NCBI GenBank assembly: GCA_905479845.1
Contig: CAJQOB010000006.1
Span: 1-12,455 of the forward strand
Origin: an uncultured Flavobacteriales bacterium
Lineage (GTDB): Bacteria > Bacteroidota > Bacteroidia > Flavobacteriales_D > Crocinitomicaceae
DNA: 12,455 nt
Direction of reading: 5' to 3'
The notes under the pieces are model-generated. The model made no database searches, was not told the origin of the DNA, and saw only the letters and a program-made list of their open reading frames with translations. Below, one piece after another: positions 7,032 through 12,455 of this stretch. The position numbers and the translations under genes are program-made. Within the stretch, counting starts at the first letter, position 1. Each line of letters begins with the position of its first letter.

Positions 7032-7764
7032 TGATCTTTTGAACTCGTTCGGGCGCTTCAAAATGGGCCATGTGACCAACTTCTTCAAGCTCTGTAAAAT
7101 TGATACCAACGCCTTCAAGCTTTTCTCGCATCTGGCTCACCGAGACAATAGGATCTTCAACTCCTTGAACAATTGTGAAATCTTCAGCGTTTTCATGTAC
7201 AAATTCAGAAAAATCCACTCTTTCGCTCATCGCAAGAGAAGCTTTCGCAATTGCCATTGATGGCATTTCCAGTGCTTCTGCAATTAGGTCTTTGACATCA
7301 GCATCAAACTTTTCGGGATTCAAGAACAGGTTTGGAATTACTTCGTAGATGAAATGTGATTTATTCGTCTGGACAATTTCAGACACCCGAATTCGATCTT
7401 GTACTTTTTGTGATGAATCTGACCAGAAGTTAGAATTTAGTAACATGACTTTATCTAGTCGCGAATCCAGTCGCTTCACTTCCAAACCAACATACCCGCC
7501 CATCGAGTGCCCAATTAGATGATAGTTGGTGATTTGTAGTTCATCAATTACAGCAATGACTTCTTTCGCCATTTCTTCAATAGAGCTATACCCTGAATCG
7601 TGATCCCTCGATTTTCCATGTCCGGGTAAATCAATTGTAACAATCGGGTACCCAATTGGGAATTGAACATGCTTCCACATTGTTGATGATTCTAGAAATC
7701 CATGAAGAAGAACTAAAGGTGTCTCTCCAGAAGCAATGATATTTTTTACTGTACTATCAAGCAT
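7012..7764 (-). CDS. Alpha/beta-fold hydrolase (MenH-like or esterase type)
   Basis: This is a 250-residue single-domain hydrolase with the complete triad: HGF oxyanion segment at 21-23, nucleophile S87 in GHSMGG, D204 in GVEDPIVS, and H231 in VGHMAHFEAPE. DLPGHGKS at 45-52 is also typical. No signal peptide, so cytoplasmic. Many Bacteroidota genomes carry such small hydrolases near unrelated genes; the substrate is not predictable, and MenH-like, esterase or lactonase activity are all possible. Two contextual oddities: its start lies only about 10 nt beyond the T tract of the terminator that follows the aminopeptidase gene, and no good ribosome-binding site precedes it. Its stop (TAA at 7012-7014) sits inside the end of the epimerase gene on the other strand. 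Confidence 0.9.
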   Translation of the reverse strand: MLDSTVKNIIASGETPLVLLHGFLESSTMWKHVQFPIGYPIVTIDLPGHGKSRDHDSGYSSIEEMAKEVIAVIDELQITNYHLIGHSMGGYVGLEVKRLDSRLDKVMLLNSNFWSDSSQKVQDRIRVSEIVQTNKSHFIYEVIPNLFLNPEKFDADVKDLIAEALEMPSMAIAKASLAMSERVDFSEFVHENAEDFTIVQGVEDPIVSVSQMREKLEGVGINFTELEEVGHMAHFEAPERVQKIIKEFLS

Positions 7765-7774
7765 ATTATTGAAT

Positions 7775-7800
7775 AAAAAAAGGAAGCCGAAGCCTCCTTT
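7775..7800 (-). terminator. Rho-independent terminator with UUCG tetraloop after the aminopeptidase gene
   Basis: Read on the minus strand, AAAGGAGGC pairs with GCTTCCTTT across a TTCG loop (7800 to 7779), nine pairs including one G-U, followed by a T run to 7775. C(UUCG)G is an exceptionally stable tetraloop. It lies 20 nt past the aminopeptidase stop and just before the hydrolase ATG at 7764. The left arm also contains AAAGGAGG, an ideal anti-16S match, but about 28 nt from the ATG, too far to act as its ribosome-binding site. Confidence 0.85.
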
Positions 7801-7819
7801 AATTTTGAGTATCTATTCT

Positions 7820-9112
7820 TTATGAATTCATCAATGTTTCAATGTGATCCGCTTCGATTGGGATATCTCCCATCAAGTTTAATGGAGCTCCGGATTCTTG
7901 AACTACTAAATCATCCTCCAGACGAATTCCGAGTCCTTCCTCCGGAATGTAAATTCCAGGCTCACACGTGAACACCATTCCTGCCTCGATTGGCTCATTG
8001 TAGTACCCTAAGTCGTGTGTATCCAAACCGATAAAGTGGGATGTTCCGTGCATAAAGTACTTTTTATATGCAGGCCACTTTGGATCTTGATTTTTGATAT
8101 CTGTAGCATCAATCAATCCTAGCTTCACCAATTCCGATTCCATCAACAAACCAACTTCTTTGTGGTATTCAGGAATTAATGTCCCTGGAACTAGCATTTT
8201 CTCAGCTTCATTTTTCACGTGAAGAACTGAATTGTAAACGGCTTTTTGTCGATCTGTAAATCGTCCGTTCACTGGAATTGATCGCGATAAATCTGACGCG
8301 TAGTTCGCATATTCAGCACCGACATCCAATAAAATCACATCACCGTCTTTACACTGCTGATTGTTCTCAATATAATGTAAGACACAAGCACTTGGTCCAG
8401 ATGCAACGATTGGTGTGTACGCAAATCCCTGAGATCGATTGATCATGAATTCGTGAATCAACTCCGCTTCGATTTCATATTCCCACACCCATGGTTTCAC
8501 AAAACCGAGTAATCGTTCGATTCCTTTCTTTGTGATATTACATGCGTGCTGCATCAAATCAAGTTCGATTGGATGCTTCACAGCGCGAATACTATGCATA
8601 ATTGGCGCACTACGCAAAACTTGATGCGCAGGGTAATCTTGTTTCACTTTAATATTGAATCGATCATCGCGAGTTTGCACTATTGTACTTGCGCGTAGGT
8701 GTTCATTCGTATTTAAATAGATTGAAACAACCTCAACCATCATTTGTTTGAATACCGTTTCGAATTGATCCAACCAGTAAACCGTTTTAATTCCTGAAAC
8801 TTCGAATGCAGCTTCCTTTGTCAACTTTTCCCCTTCCCAAACAGCAATGTGCTCGTTCGTCTCTTTCAAGAACAGAACCTCTTTGTGCGCTTCATTTTTA
8901 GAATTCGGAGAAATAACTAGAATGCTCTCTTCCTGATCAACTCCAGATAGGTGAAAAATATCCCTATGCTGTTGAAAAGGCATTGTGCTATCAGCGCTAA
9001 TTGGAAAAATGTCGTTGGAGTTGAATACGGCTAGCGCATTTTTATCCATTCGTTTCACAAAGTTTGCGCGATTCGCAACGAAAAGTTCCTTCTTAATTCG
9101 ATCGTATTTCAT
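7820..9112 (-). CDS. Aminopeptidase P family metallopeptidase (Xaa-Pro aminopeptidase type)
   Basis: From the ATG at 9112 this is a 430-residue cytosolic enzyme that should remove N-terminal residues preceding proline. Residues of about 1-170 form the N-terminal creatinase-like domain (FHLSGVDQEESILVI), and the rest is the pita-bread catalytic domain. All five metal ligands are present: D263 in LLDVGAEY, D274 in SDLSRS, H359 in HGTSHFIGLDTHD, E384 in TCEPGIYI and E399 in IRLEDD. They correspond to D260, D271, H354, E383 and E406 of E. coli PepP. Start: an in-frame ATG at 9163 would add 17 residues (beginning MDAGVFLHFL) that relatives lack, whereas MKYDRIKKELFVANR is the usual opening, so 9112 is preferred; neither has a clear ribosome-binding site. 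A terminator follows 20 nt after the stop, so the gene is probably monocistronic. Confidence 0.93.
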   Translation of the reverse strand: MKYDRIKKELFVANRANFVKRMDKNALAVFNSNDIFPISADSTMPFQQHRDIFHLSGVDQEESILVISPNSKNEAHKEVLFLKETNEHIAVWEGEKLTKEAAFEVSGIKTVYWLDQFETVFKQMMVEVVSIYLNTNEHLRASTIVQTRDDRFNIKVKQDYPAHQVLRSAPIMHSIRAVKHPIELDLMQHACNITKKGIERLLGFVKPWVWEYEIEAELIHEFMINRSQGFAYTPIVASGPSACVLHYIENNQQCKDGDVILLDVGAEYANYASDLSRSIPVNGRFTDRQKAVYNSVLHVKNEAEKMLVPGTLIPEYHKEVGLLMESELVKLGLIDATDIKNQDPKWPAYKKYFMHGTSHFIGLDTHDLGYYNEPIEAGMVFTCEPGIYIPEEGLGIRLEDDLVVQESGAPLNLMGDIPIEADHIETLMNS

Positions 9113-9329
9113 GTGTTTAAATTTTTTCTGCGTAAGAAAATGCAGAAAAACTCCTGCATCCATGTTACTGCTTCGCTCTCGTATAATGTTGTTTTCATCA
9201 TGTTATCGTATGACGTTATAATTAATATCATACTCGTTTCATGTCAATTTCTTTAAAGCCTGAGTTCTAGCGAAAGTACATTTTTCCAAAGGATTTACTT
9301 TTAAAATGAAAAAAAATTAGTGCTTTTTA

Positions 9330-9354
9330 TTGATCGTAAATTGTTTACGATCAA
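9330..9354. promoter_or_regulatory. Perfect 11-bp inverted repeat, operator-like palindrome
   Basis: TTGATCGTAAA (9330-9340) and TTTACGATCAA (9344-9354) are exact inverted copies around the triplet TTG. No T tract follows (CTGTCG instead), so it is not a normal intrinsic terminator. The central TTG would be the -33 element of the promoter whose -7 box lies 17 nt further on. A dimeric regulator bound here would therefore occlude that promoter. The regulator is unknown. Confidence 0.6.
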
Positions 9355-9360
9355 CTGTCG

Positions 9361-9368
9361 CATCTTTG
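9361..9368 (+). promoter_or_regulatory. Putative -7 promoter box (CATCTTTG) of the orphan gene
   Basis: CATCTTTG matches the Bacteroidota TAnnTTTG consensus at all but the first fixed position. A TTG at 9341-9343, in the centre of the palindrome, lies 17 nt upstream as a possible -33 element. The predicted leader would be about 15 nt. Confidence 0.4.
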
Positions 9369-9389
9369 ACTTAACAAAAACGAAATGAT

Positions 9390-9710
9390 ATGAACAAGGC
9401 ACAAAATAATATCGCAATTTCTTCTCTAGTATTCACATCCAATGACCCAGAAGTATTGGTAAAAGGGAGCGTTTCTCGTGGGAAATTATCTTTTGAAACA
9501 GAATTACTCATTACACAAACACAATTGAACATGGTTTTGAATCAATTGAGAAAGCAAAATGAGTCGTTTAGAGTGGATACCTACCTAAAATCTGAGCAAG
9601 TTGATCAATACGAGCAATTGTATTATGCAGATTTCGGATCAGTGAAAAACACAACAATTGACATTCGACCGATCATTAAGCAGCAACAAATTACTCAGAT
9701 TAGAGCTTAA
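9390..9710 (+). CDS. Small orphan protein of unknown function (106 aa)
   Basis: I do not recognise this family. The 106-residue product has no signal peptide, no transmembrane segment and no cysteine. Segments such as SSLVFTSNDPEVLVKGSVS and KLSFETELLITQTQLNMVLNQLRKQ suggest a small alpha/beta fold, with beta strands, a central helix, and a final strand around TTIDIRPI before a glutamine-rich tail (IIKQQQITQIRA). Composition resembles neighbouring proteins, so transfer is not indicated. It is preceded by a promoter-like box and an exact palindrome, indicating a regulated, separately transcribed gene. A two-codon ATG-ATA-TGA at 9385-9393 overlaps its start, probably by chance. The lipoprotein gene begins 120 nt later and may be separately transcribed. 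Confidence 0.75.
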   Translation: MNKAQNNIAISSLVFTSNDPEVLVKGSVSRGKLSFETELLITQTQLNMVLNQLRKQNESFRVDTYLKSEQVDQYEQLYYADFGSVKNTTIDIRPIIKQQQITQIRA

Positions 9711-9830
9711 TCGACATATCAAAGCCTCCAAATACGCAACCTTTCTTAGAAATTTTCGTAATTTAGTAGATAGCGATTTATTTAGCTAGTCAATATACAG
9801 ACAGACAAGATCGACTAAACTGCAACTATT

Positions 9831-10481
9831 ATGATTAAAAAAGGTTTTATAGCACTCATCGGATTTGGATTTGTTTTAACATCATGTATTAAACATGAGG
9901 TTATTCCAGCTCCCACTCCAACAGCTGATTTACACGCACATTTTGTAGGTATTATCAACAATACTAATACCGAATACACGACGAATGTACTTGGCTATGA
10001 GAATACGTCATACAAAGTGAAAGTGATTCAGCCACCTGGAGGAAACTCAACAGCAGTTTATTACTCAGAAATGCAATCGCCATCTCAAACGCAATCAATT
10101 GCGGTTGGATTAGGAAGTATCAACTTCGATTCAGGAGTTGCCAATGATCCTCCACTTGCATTGTTTGAACCATTTTTCTCAGCGAATGACGCACCAGCGT
10201 ACTCAGATAATGGAGCCGCAGGTTTCGAAGTAGTTTACAATGATGCAACGAATCGTCAGTGGAAAAGCAGTGAGTTTAGCAATTTCGCTGGATCCACAGC
10301 AAATTTTACAGGAATACAAGTAGAATCTGATGAAACAGGAGATTACTCTAAGTTCATTTGTACATTCGATTGTTACATGTACAGTTTGAACCCGGACAGT
10401 TTAGCACTTGCGCCTCCAGTTGCGCATGTTGATTCATTTTTAATTGAAGATGCTGTTTACACAGGTTGGTTCCAGAGATAG
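9831..10481 (+). CDS. Hypothetical lipoprotein (216 aa)
   Basis: The N-terminus is a lipoprotein signal: positively charged MIKKG, a hydrophobic stretch, and the lipobox LTSC with lipidated C19. The mature protein should therefore be anchored in a membrane, probably facing the periplasm. The residues after C19 (IKHEVI) lack the acidic surface-export signal described for some Bacteroidota lipoproteins, so an inner-leaflet position is more likely than the surface. The next residues (PAPTPTADL) form a proline-rich tether. The body is rich in Ser, Asn, Asp, Tyr and Thr and looks beta-rich, with two cysteines close together (CTFDCY, residues 181-185). It resembles no family I can name. Downstream, the amidotransferase-like gene starts within 31-46 nt on the same strand, so the two may be cotranscribed, though their predicted locations differ. 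Confidence 0.8.
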   Translation: MIKKGFIALIGFGFVLTSCIKHEVIPAPTPTADLHAHFVGIINNTNTEYTTNVLGYENTSYKVKVIQPPGGNSTAVYYSEMQSPSQTQSIAVGLGSINFDSGVANDPPLALFEPFFSANDAPAYSDNGAAGFEVVYNDATNRQWKSSEFSNFAGSTANFTGIQVESDETGDYSKFICTFDCYMYSLNPDSLALAPPVAHVDSFLIEDAVYTGWFQR

Positions 10482-10511
10482 AACAGAACTTCTTCAATCC
10501 AATCTCGATGG

Positions 10512-11225
10512 ATGAGAGCATTTGAAATGCAAAAAAGTTTGAAAATAGGGATAATAGGTGATTACAATTTCACCTACAATTCTCACCATGCAACGAACTT
10601 AGCAATAGATCATGCTGCCAATTTTCTCGACATCGAGATCAACTACTATTGGATCAAACTAAACGAAGTCCTAGAGTTTAAAGCACAACAGTTCAATCAA
10701 TATGATGGATTCTGGATCGCACCAGGACCTATTCGAAATGAGTTCTTTTTACATGGAATTCTTCGTGAGATAATTAGTCGACCTATTCCTGTTTTGATTA
10801 CAGGCGAAGGGTATCGGACGTTTATCGACGCATTAGTGAACACGTATCAGCTCAATCAGTCAAATGAAAAATTAGTTTCGGACAATTTAGTCGAAGGGCA
10901 ACAGTTTGAAAAAATCCTCGTGACTCCTCATTCGAAATCGTTTATCACATTGTATGAAAATCACTCGAAATTGGAATTAACCTCGAGTCGATATTCCCTT
11001 TATCCTAAACTGATCCAAGCCTTGGAAGATGACGTACTCGATATTGAGGCATATAATCAGTTCGAAGATCCCGAGGTAATTAGTTTGAAAAACCATTCCT
11101 TCTTCGTTGCCTGTAGTTTCTGCCCTCAGATTTCTTCAACACGAGAATTACCACACCCTGTGATTTACACATTTATGAAGGCATGTTTAGCCTTGACTGA
11201 GGGAAGTTTGAGCAAACAAGCCTAA
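10512..11225 (+). CDS. CTP-synthase-type class I glutamine amidotransferase homologue lacking the catalytic cysteine
   Basis: The 237-residue product corresponds to the C-terminal glutaminase domain of CTP synthase as a stand-alone protein, without the synthetase domain. Supporting segments are the first strand KIGIIGDYNFTYNSHHATNLA, DGFWIAPGPIRNEF (the strand and glycine loop before the oxyanion region), and the C-terminal FFVACSFCPQISSTRELPHPVIYTFMKACLA. In active relatives the nucleophile elbow reads GTCGGFQHA; here the corresponding positions read TGEGYRTF, so Cys is replaced by Gly and the Gln-His pair is lost. Glutamine hydrolysis by the usual mechanism is therefore unlikely. A binding or regulatory role, or different chemistry on the same fold, is possible. 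Start: the ATG at 10527 (MQKSLKIG) is closer to the fold than the ATG at 10512 and equally plausible; neither has a ribosome-binding site. It lies close behind the lipoprotein gene. Confidence 0.8.
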   Translation: MRAFEMQKSLKIGIIGDYNFTYNSHHATNLAIDHAANFLDIEINYYWIKLNEVLEFKAQQFNQYDGFWIAPGPIRNEFFLHGILREIISRPIPVLITGEGYRTFIDALVNTYQLNQSNEKLVSDNLVEGQQFEKILVTPHSKSFITLYENHSKLELTSSRYSLYPKLIQALEDDVLDIEAYNQFEDPEVISLKNHSFFVACSFCPQISSTRELPHPVIYTFMKACLALTEGSLSKQA

Positions 11226-11241
11226 TCACTCGATTAGTTTA
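11222..11241 (+). terminator. Weak hairpin at the end of the amidotransferase-like gene
   Basis: CTAATC (11222-11227) pairs with GATTAG (11232-11237) around ACTC, followed by TTTAATT. The stop codon TAA lies in the left arm. Six AT-rich pairs with a poor T tract make a weak terminator; it is the only candidate between the convergent genes ending at 11225 and 11248. Confidence 0.3.
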
Positions 11242-11247
11242 ATTCCT

Positions 11248-12066
11248 CTACTTTCTTCCGAAATCCGCAGGAATCTCTCCCCACACTTTCGTTTCCCATT
11301 TCCAAATGGGGTTCTTAAACGTATGCGTTGCCAACCATTTTTCAGCGCGAGTGATTAATTCTTTCACCTCCCTTCCTGGCTTGGCCTTCGTTCGACACTT
11401 TCCAGCTTTAACCCAACCCATTGCGATTCGCGAATCGGAGTAAATCGGCATCTTCTTGAATTTGACGTCTTTCTCATTATGAAATAATGCAAGCGCATGA
11501 ACTAGTGCTAAAAACTCACCAATATTGTTCGTACCTCCTTTGTACGGTCCCTTTCTAAAAACAGAATTCTCCGCATCAAACGTCCACATGCCTTGATACT
11601 CCATGATTCCAGTCATTTCATTACAAGCCGCGTCTACTGCTAGACTCATTTCAACGGGATCACCAATCTTATCAATTTCAGCCTTGCTTAAATCTTGTGT
11701 TTTACGAAAATCTTTTCCAACGTATTTCTCGTGCCCCTCAGAGAGTGCTCTTTCCGCCAAAACCTTACTTCCAAATGTTTTAAATCTATCGCGCGGGATT
11801 CCTTTCAATTTCTTTTGGGCAACACCCCAGTCAGTATAAATTCCTGAATTATCTCCATCCCAAATCACATAGTACTTGGCTTTTTTCTTTTTGGGAGTTG
11901 AAACGACTGATTCTGGATTTCTGAATGCTCCTTCAGCCAATTGACGAGAAGAAAATGACTTGTATTTAGCACCAGAAACCCCTTGGATCAATTTTTTCAC
12001 TTCATCCCAAGATTCGAAAACGCCTGTTCGCTTTCCTTTCCAAACCACATAATACTTCTTAGCCAT
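11248..12066 (-). CDS. rnhA: Ribonuclease HI with two N-terminal hybrid-binding domains
   Basis: This 272-residue enzyme cleaves RNA in RNA-DNA hybrids. Residues 4-48 and 64-108 are two copies of the RNaseH1_N (caulimovirus VI / viroplasmin-like) domain that grips hybrids: both begin KYYV, keep W, G and the K-x-F segment, and align over 45 residues without gaps, 17 of them identical. A basic KKKKAK linker joins them. The catalytic domain (about 138-272) has all four acidic residues: D145 in AVDAACNE, E184 in NNIGEFLAL, D211 in YSDSRIAMGW and D268 in the terminal IPADFGRK typical of Bacteroidota. The start ATG at 12066 precedes the first domain directly. It converges on the amidotransferase-like gene and diverges from the TetR gene. 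A TATCTTCG upstream on the minus strand is a near match to a -7 box. Confidence 0.95.
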   Translation of the reverse strand: MAKKYYVVWKGKRTGVFESWDEVKKLIQGVSGAKYKSFSSRQLAEGAFRNPESVVSTPKKKKAKYYVIWDGDNSGIYTDWGVAQKKLKGIPRDRFKTFGSKVLAERALSEGHEKYVGKDFRKTQDLSKAEIDKIGDPVEMSLAVDAACNEMTGIMEYQGMWTFDAENSVFRKGPYKGGTNNIGEFLALVHALALFHNEKDVKFKKMPIYSDSRIAMGWVKAGKCRTKAKPGREVKELITRAEKWLATHTFKNPIWKWETKVWGEIPADFGRK

Positions 12067-12134
12067 TCTTTGACTTTTTACGAAGATAAGTTTTCAAAGT
12101 CATTCAACAGCATCTGAAACCGTTCAAAACAAAA

Positions 12135-12166
12135 ATGGAAACTTTTTTAATGTAAATAGTTTCCAT
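12135..12166. promoter_or_regulatory. Inverted repeat upstream of the TetR gene, probable operator
   Basis: ATGGAAAC (12135-12142) and GTTTCCAT (12159-12166) are exact 8-bp inverted copies around a 16-bp AT-rich spacer. The right arm overlaps the expected -33 region of the promoter whose -7 box is at 12182. TetR regulators commonly repress their own gene by binding such repeats, so autoregulation is the simplest inference; the repeat may also affect the divergent RNase H gene. Confidence 0.5.
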
Positions 12167-12181
12167 AATCACTTTAATACA

Positions 12182-12189
12182 TATATTTG
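12182..12189 (+). promoter_or_regulatory. -7 promoter box TATATTTG of the TetR gene
   Basis: TATATTTG is a complete match to the Bacteroidota -7 consensus TAnnTTTG. TTTC at 12160-12163, 18 nt upstream, is a possible -33 element. The box ends only 4 nt before the ATG at 12194, so the transcript would be leaderless or nearly so if this start is right. Confidence 0.55.
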
Positions 12190-12193
12190 CCCC

Positions 12194-12455
12194 ATGGATC
12201 AGAAAAAAATGGAACTCTTAGAGCGCTCAAGTGCCGTATTTATGAAGTATGGGCTGAAAAGCGTAACCATGGATGACCTTTGCCGAGAGATTGGTGTATC
12301 AAAGAAAACGATCTATAAATACTTCGAGGACAAAAACGACTTGGTGCTTTCCATCATGAATTTCAAAGTTGGAATGGACAAGCAAATCTGTCATACTTGT
12401 ACCAACGGCGCATCGAATGCCATAGATGAATTGGTTAACATCAGTAAATTTGTGA
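12194..12455 (+). CDS. TetR/AcrR-family transcriptional regulator (partial, C-terminus beyond window)
   Basis: The 87 readable codons contain the full TetR DNA-binding domain: LLERSSAVFMKYGLKSVTMDDLC (helix 1 to helix 2), then the helix-turn-helix core EIGVSKKTIYKYFEDKNDLV, which is highly typical. The ligand-binding domain that would identify the inducer has just begun (CHTCTNGASNAIDELV) and runs off the right edge. Such proteins are usually dimeric repressors released by a small molecule. The ATG at 12194 is the first in frame, and a second at 12209 (M6) would still leave the whole DNA-binding domain; the very close -7 box makes that second start worth considering. The inverted repeat at 12135-12166 is its likely operator. 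Target genes may lie downstream, outside the window. Confidence 0.93.
   Translation, partial: MDQKKMELLERSSAVFMKYGLKSVTMDDLCREIGVSKKTIYKYFEDKNDLVLSIMNFKVGMDKQICHTCTNGASNAIDELVNISKFV

Larger units (their letters stand above)
9113..9389. other. Divergent intergenic region between the aminopeptidase and orphan genes
   Basis: About 277 bp of AT-rich sequence separate the two divergent starts. It holds a perfect 25-bp palindrome at 9330-9354, a -7-like box at 9361-9368 for the plus-strand gene, and a looser inverted repeat with arms GTATGA (9208-9213) and TCATAC (9228-9233) around an AT-only-like spacer, which would sit in the aminopeptidase promoter region. No further gene is apparent. Confidence 0.6.

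Noticed and set aside
8985..9221. Plus-strand frame overlapping the aminopeptidase 5' end
   Set aside because: Mostly antisense to the conserved aminopeptidase N-terminus; cysteine- and serine-rich product without a plausible start site.
9385..9393. Two-codon ATG-ATA-TGA frame overlapping the orphan gene start, as a regulatory uORF
   Set aside because: Such minimal frames arise easily in AT-rich DNA and nothing else supports a role.
11603..11839. Plus-strand frame of 78 codons inside the RNase H gene
   Set aside because: Antisense to the well-supported RNase H; no start signal or recognisable product.

Overview
The window looks like a chromosomal segment of a Bacteroidota bacterium, probably Flavobacteriales (a Fluviicola/Crocinitomicaceae-like organism is a guess). 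The DNA is AT-rich. The signalling pair is of the Bacteroidota type: a Reg_prop/Y_Y_Y sensor kinase next to a LytTR regulator. The ribonuclease H ends in the ADFGRK tail common in that phylum. Several upstream regions carry TAnnTTTG-like -7 boxes instead of the sigma70 consensus. No mobile element, tRNA, rRNA or CRISPR array was seen.

Layout. (1) 1-3124, minus strand: a LytTR response regulator followed by a large membrane sensor kinase, joined by a 1-nt TAATG overlap; the kinase runs off the left edge exactly at its phospho-acceptor histidine. (2) 3158-3497: a gap holding the divergent control regions and a short reading frame whose stop codon is the loop of a strong intrinsic terminator. 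(3) 3498-7031, plus strand: a tight four-gene glycan cassette (SGNH hydrolase, glycosyltransferase, divergent FkbM-like methyltransferase, UDP-GlcNAc 2-epimerase). Every junction is a 4-nt start/stop overlap, so the four are almost certainly cotranscribed and translationally coupled. (4) 7012-9112, minus strand: an aminopeptidase P-type enzyme, a UUCG-loop terminator, then an alpha/beta hydrolase whose 3' end overlaps the epimerase tail to tail by 20 bp. (5) 9390-11225, plus strand: a small orphan protein behind a perfect palindrome, a lipoprotein, and a stand-alone protein resembling the glutaminase domain of CTP synthase but lacking the catalytic cysteine. (6) 11248-12066, minus strand: an RNase HI with two N-terminal hybrid-binding domains. 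(7) 12194 to the right edge, plus strand: the start of a TetR-family regulator behind an inverted repeat and a perfect -7 box.

How they fit together: the sensor/regulator pair and the glycan cassette diverge from one intergenic region, but nothing in the sequence proves that one regulates the other. The epimerase would supply UDP-ManNAc, the glycosyltransferase would add a sugar, and the methyltransferase-like and SGNH proteins would decorate or trim a surface glycan. The remaining genes look like housekeeping or solitary accessory genes. The least expected items are the sORF-terminator unit before the glycan cassette, the cysteine-less amidotransferase homologue, the duplicated RNase H N-domain and two operator-like palindromes.
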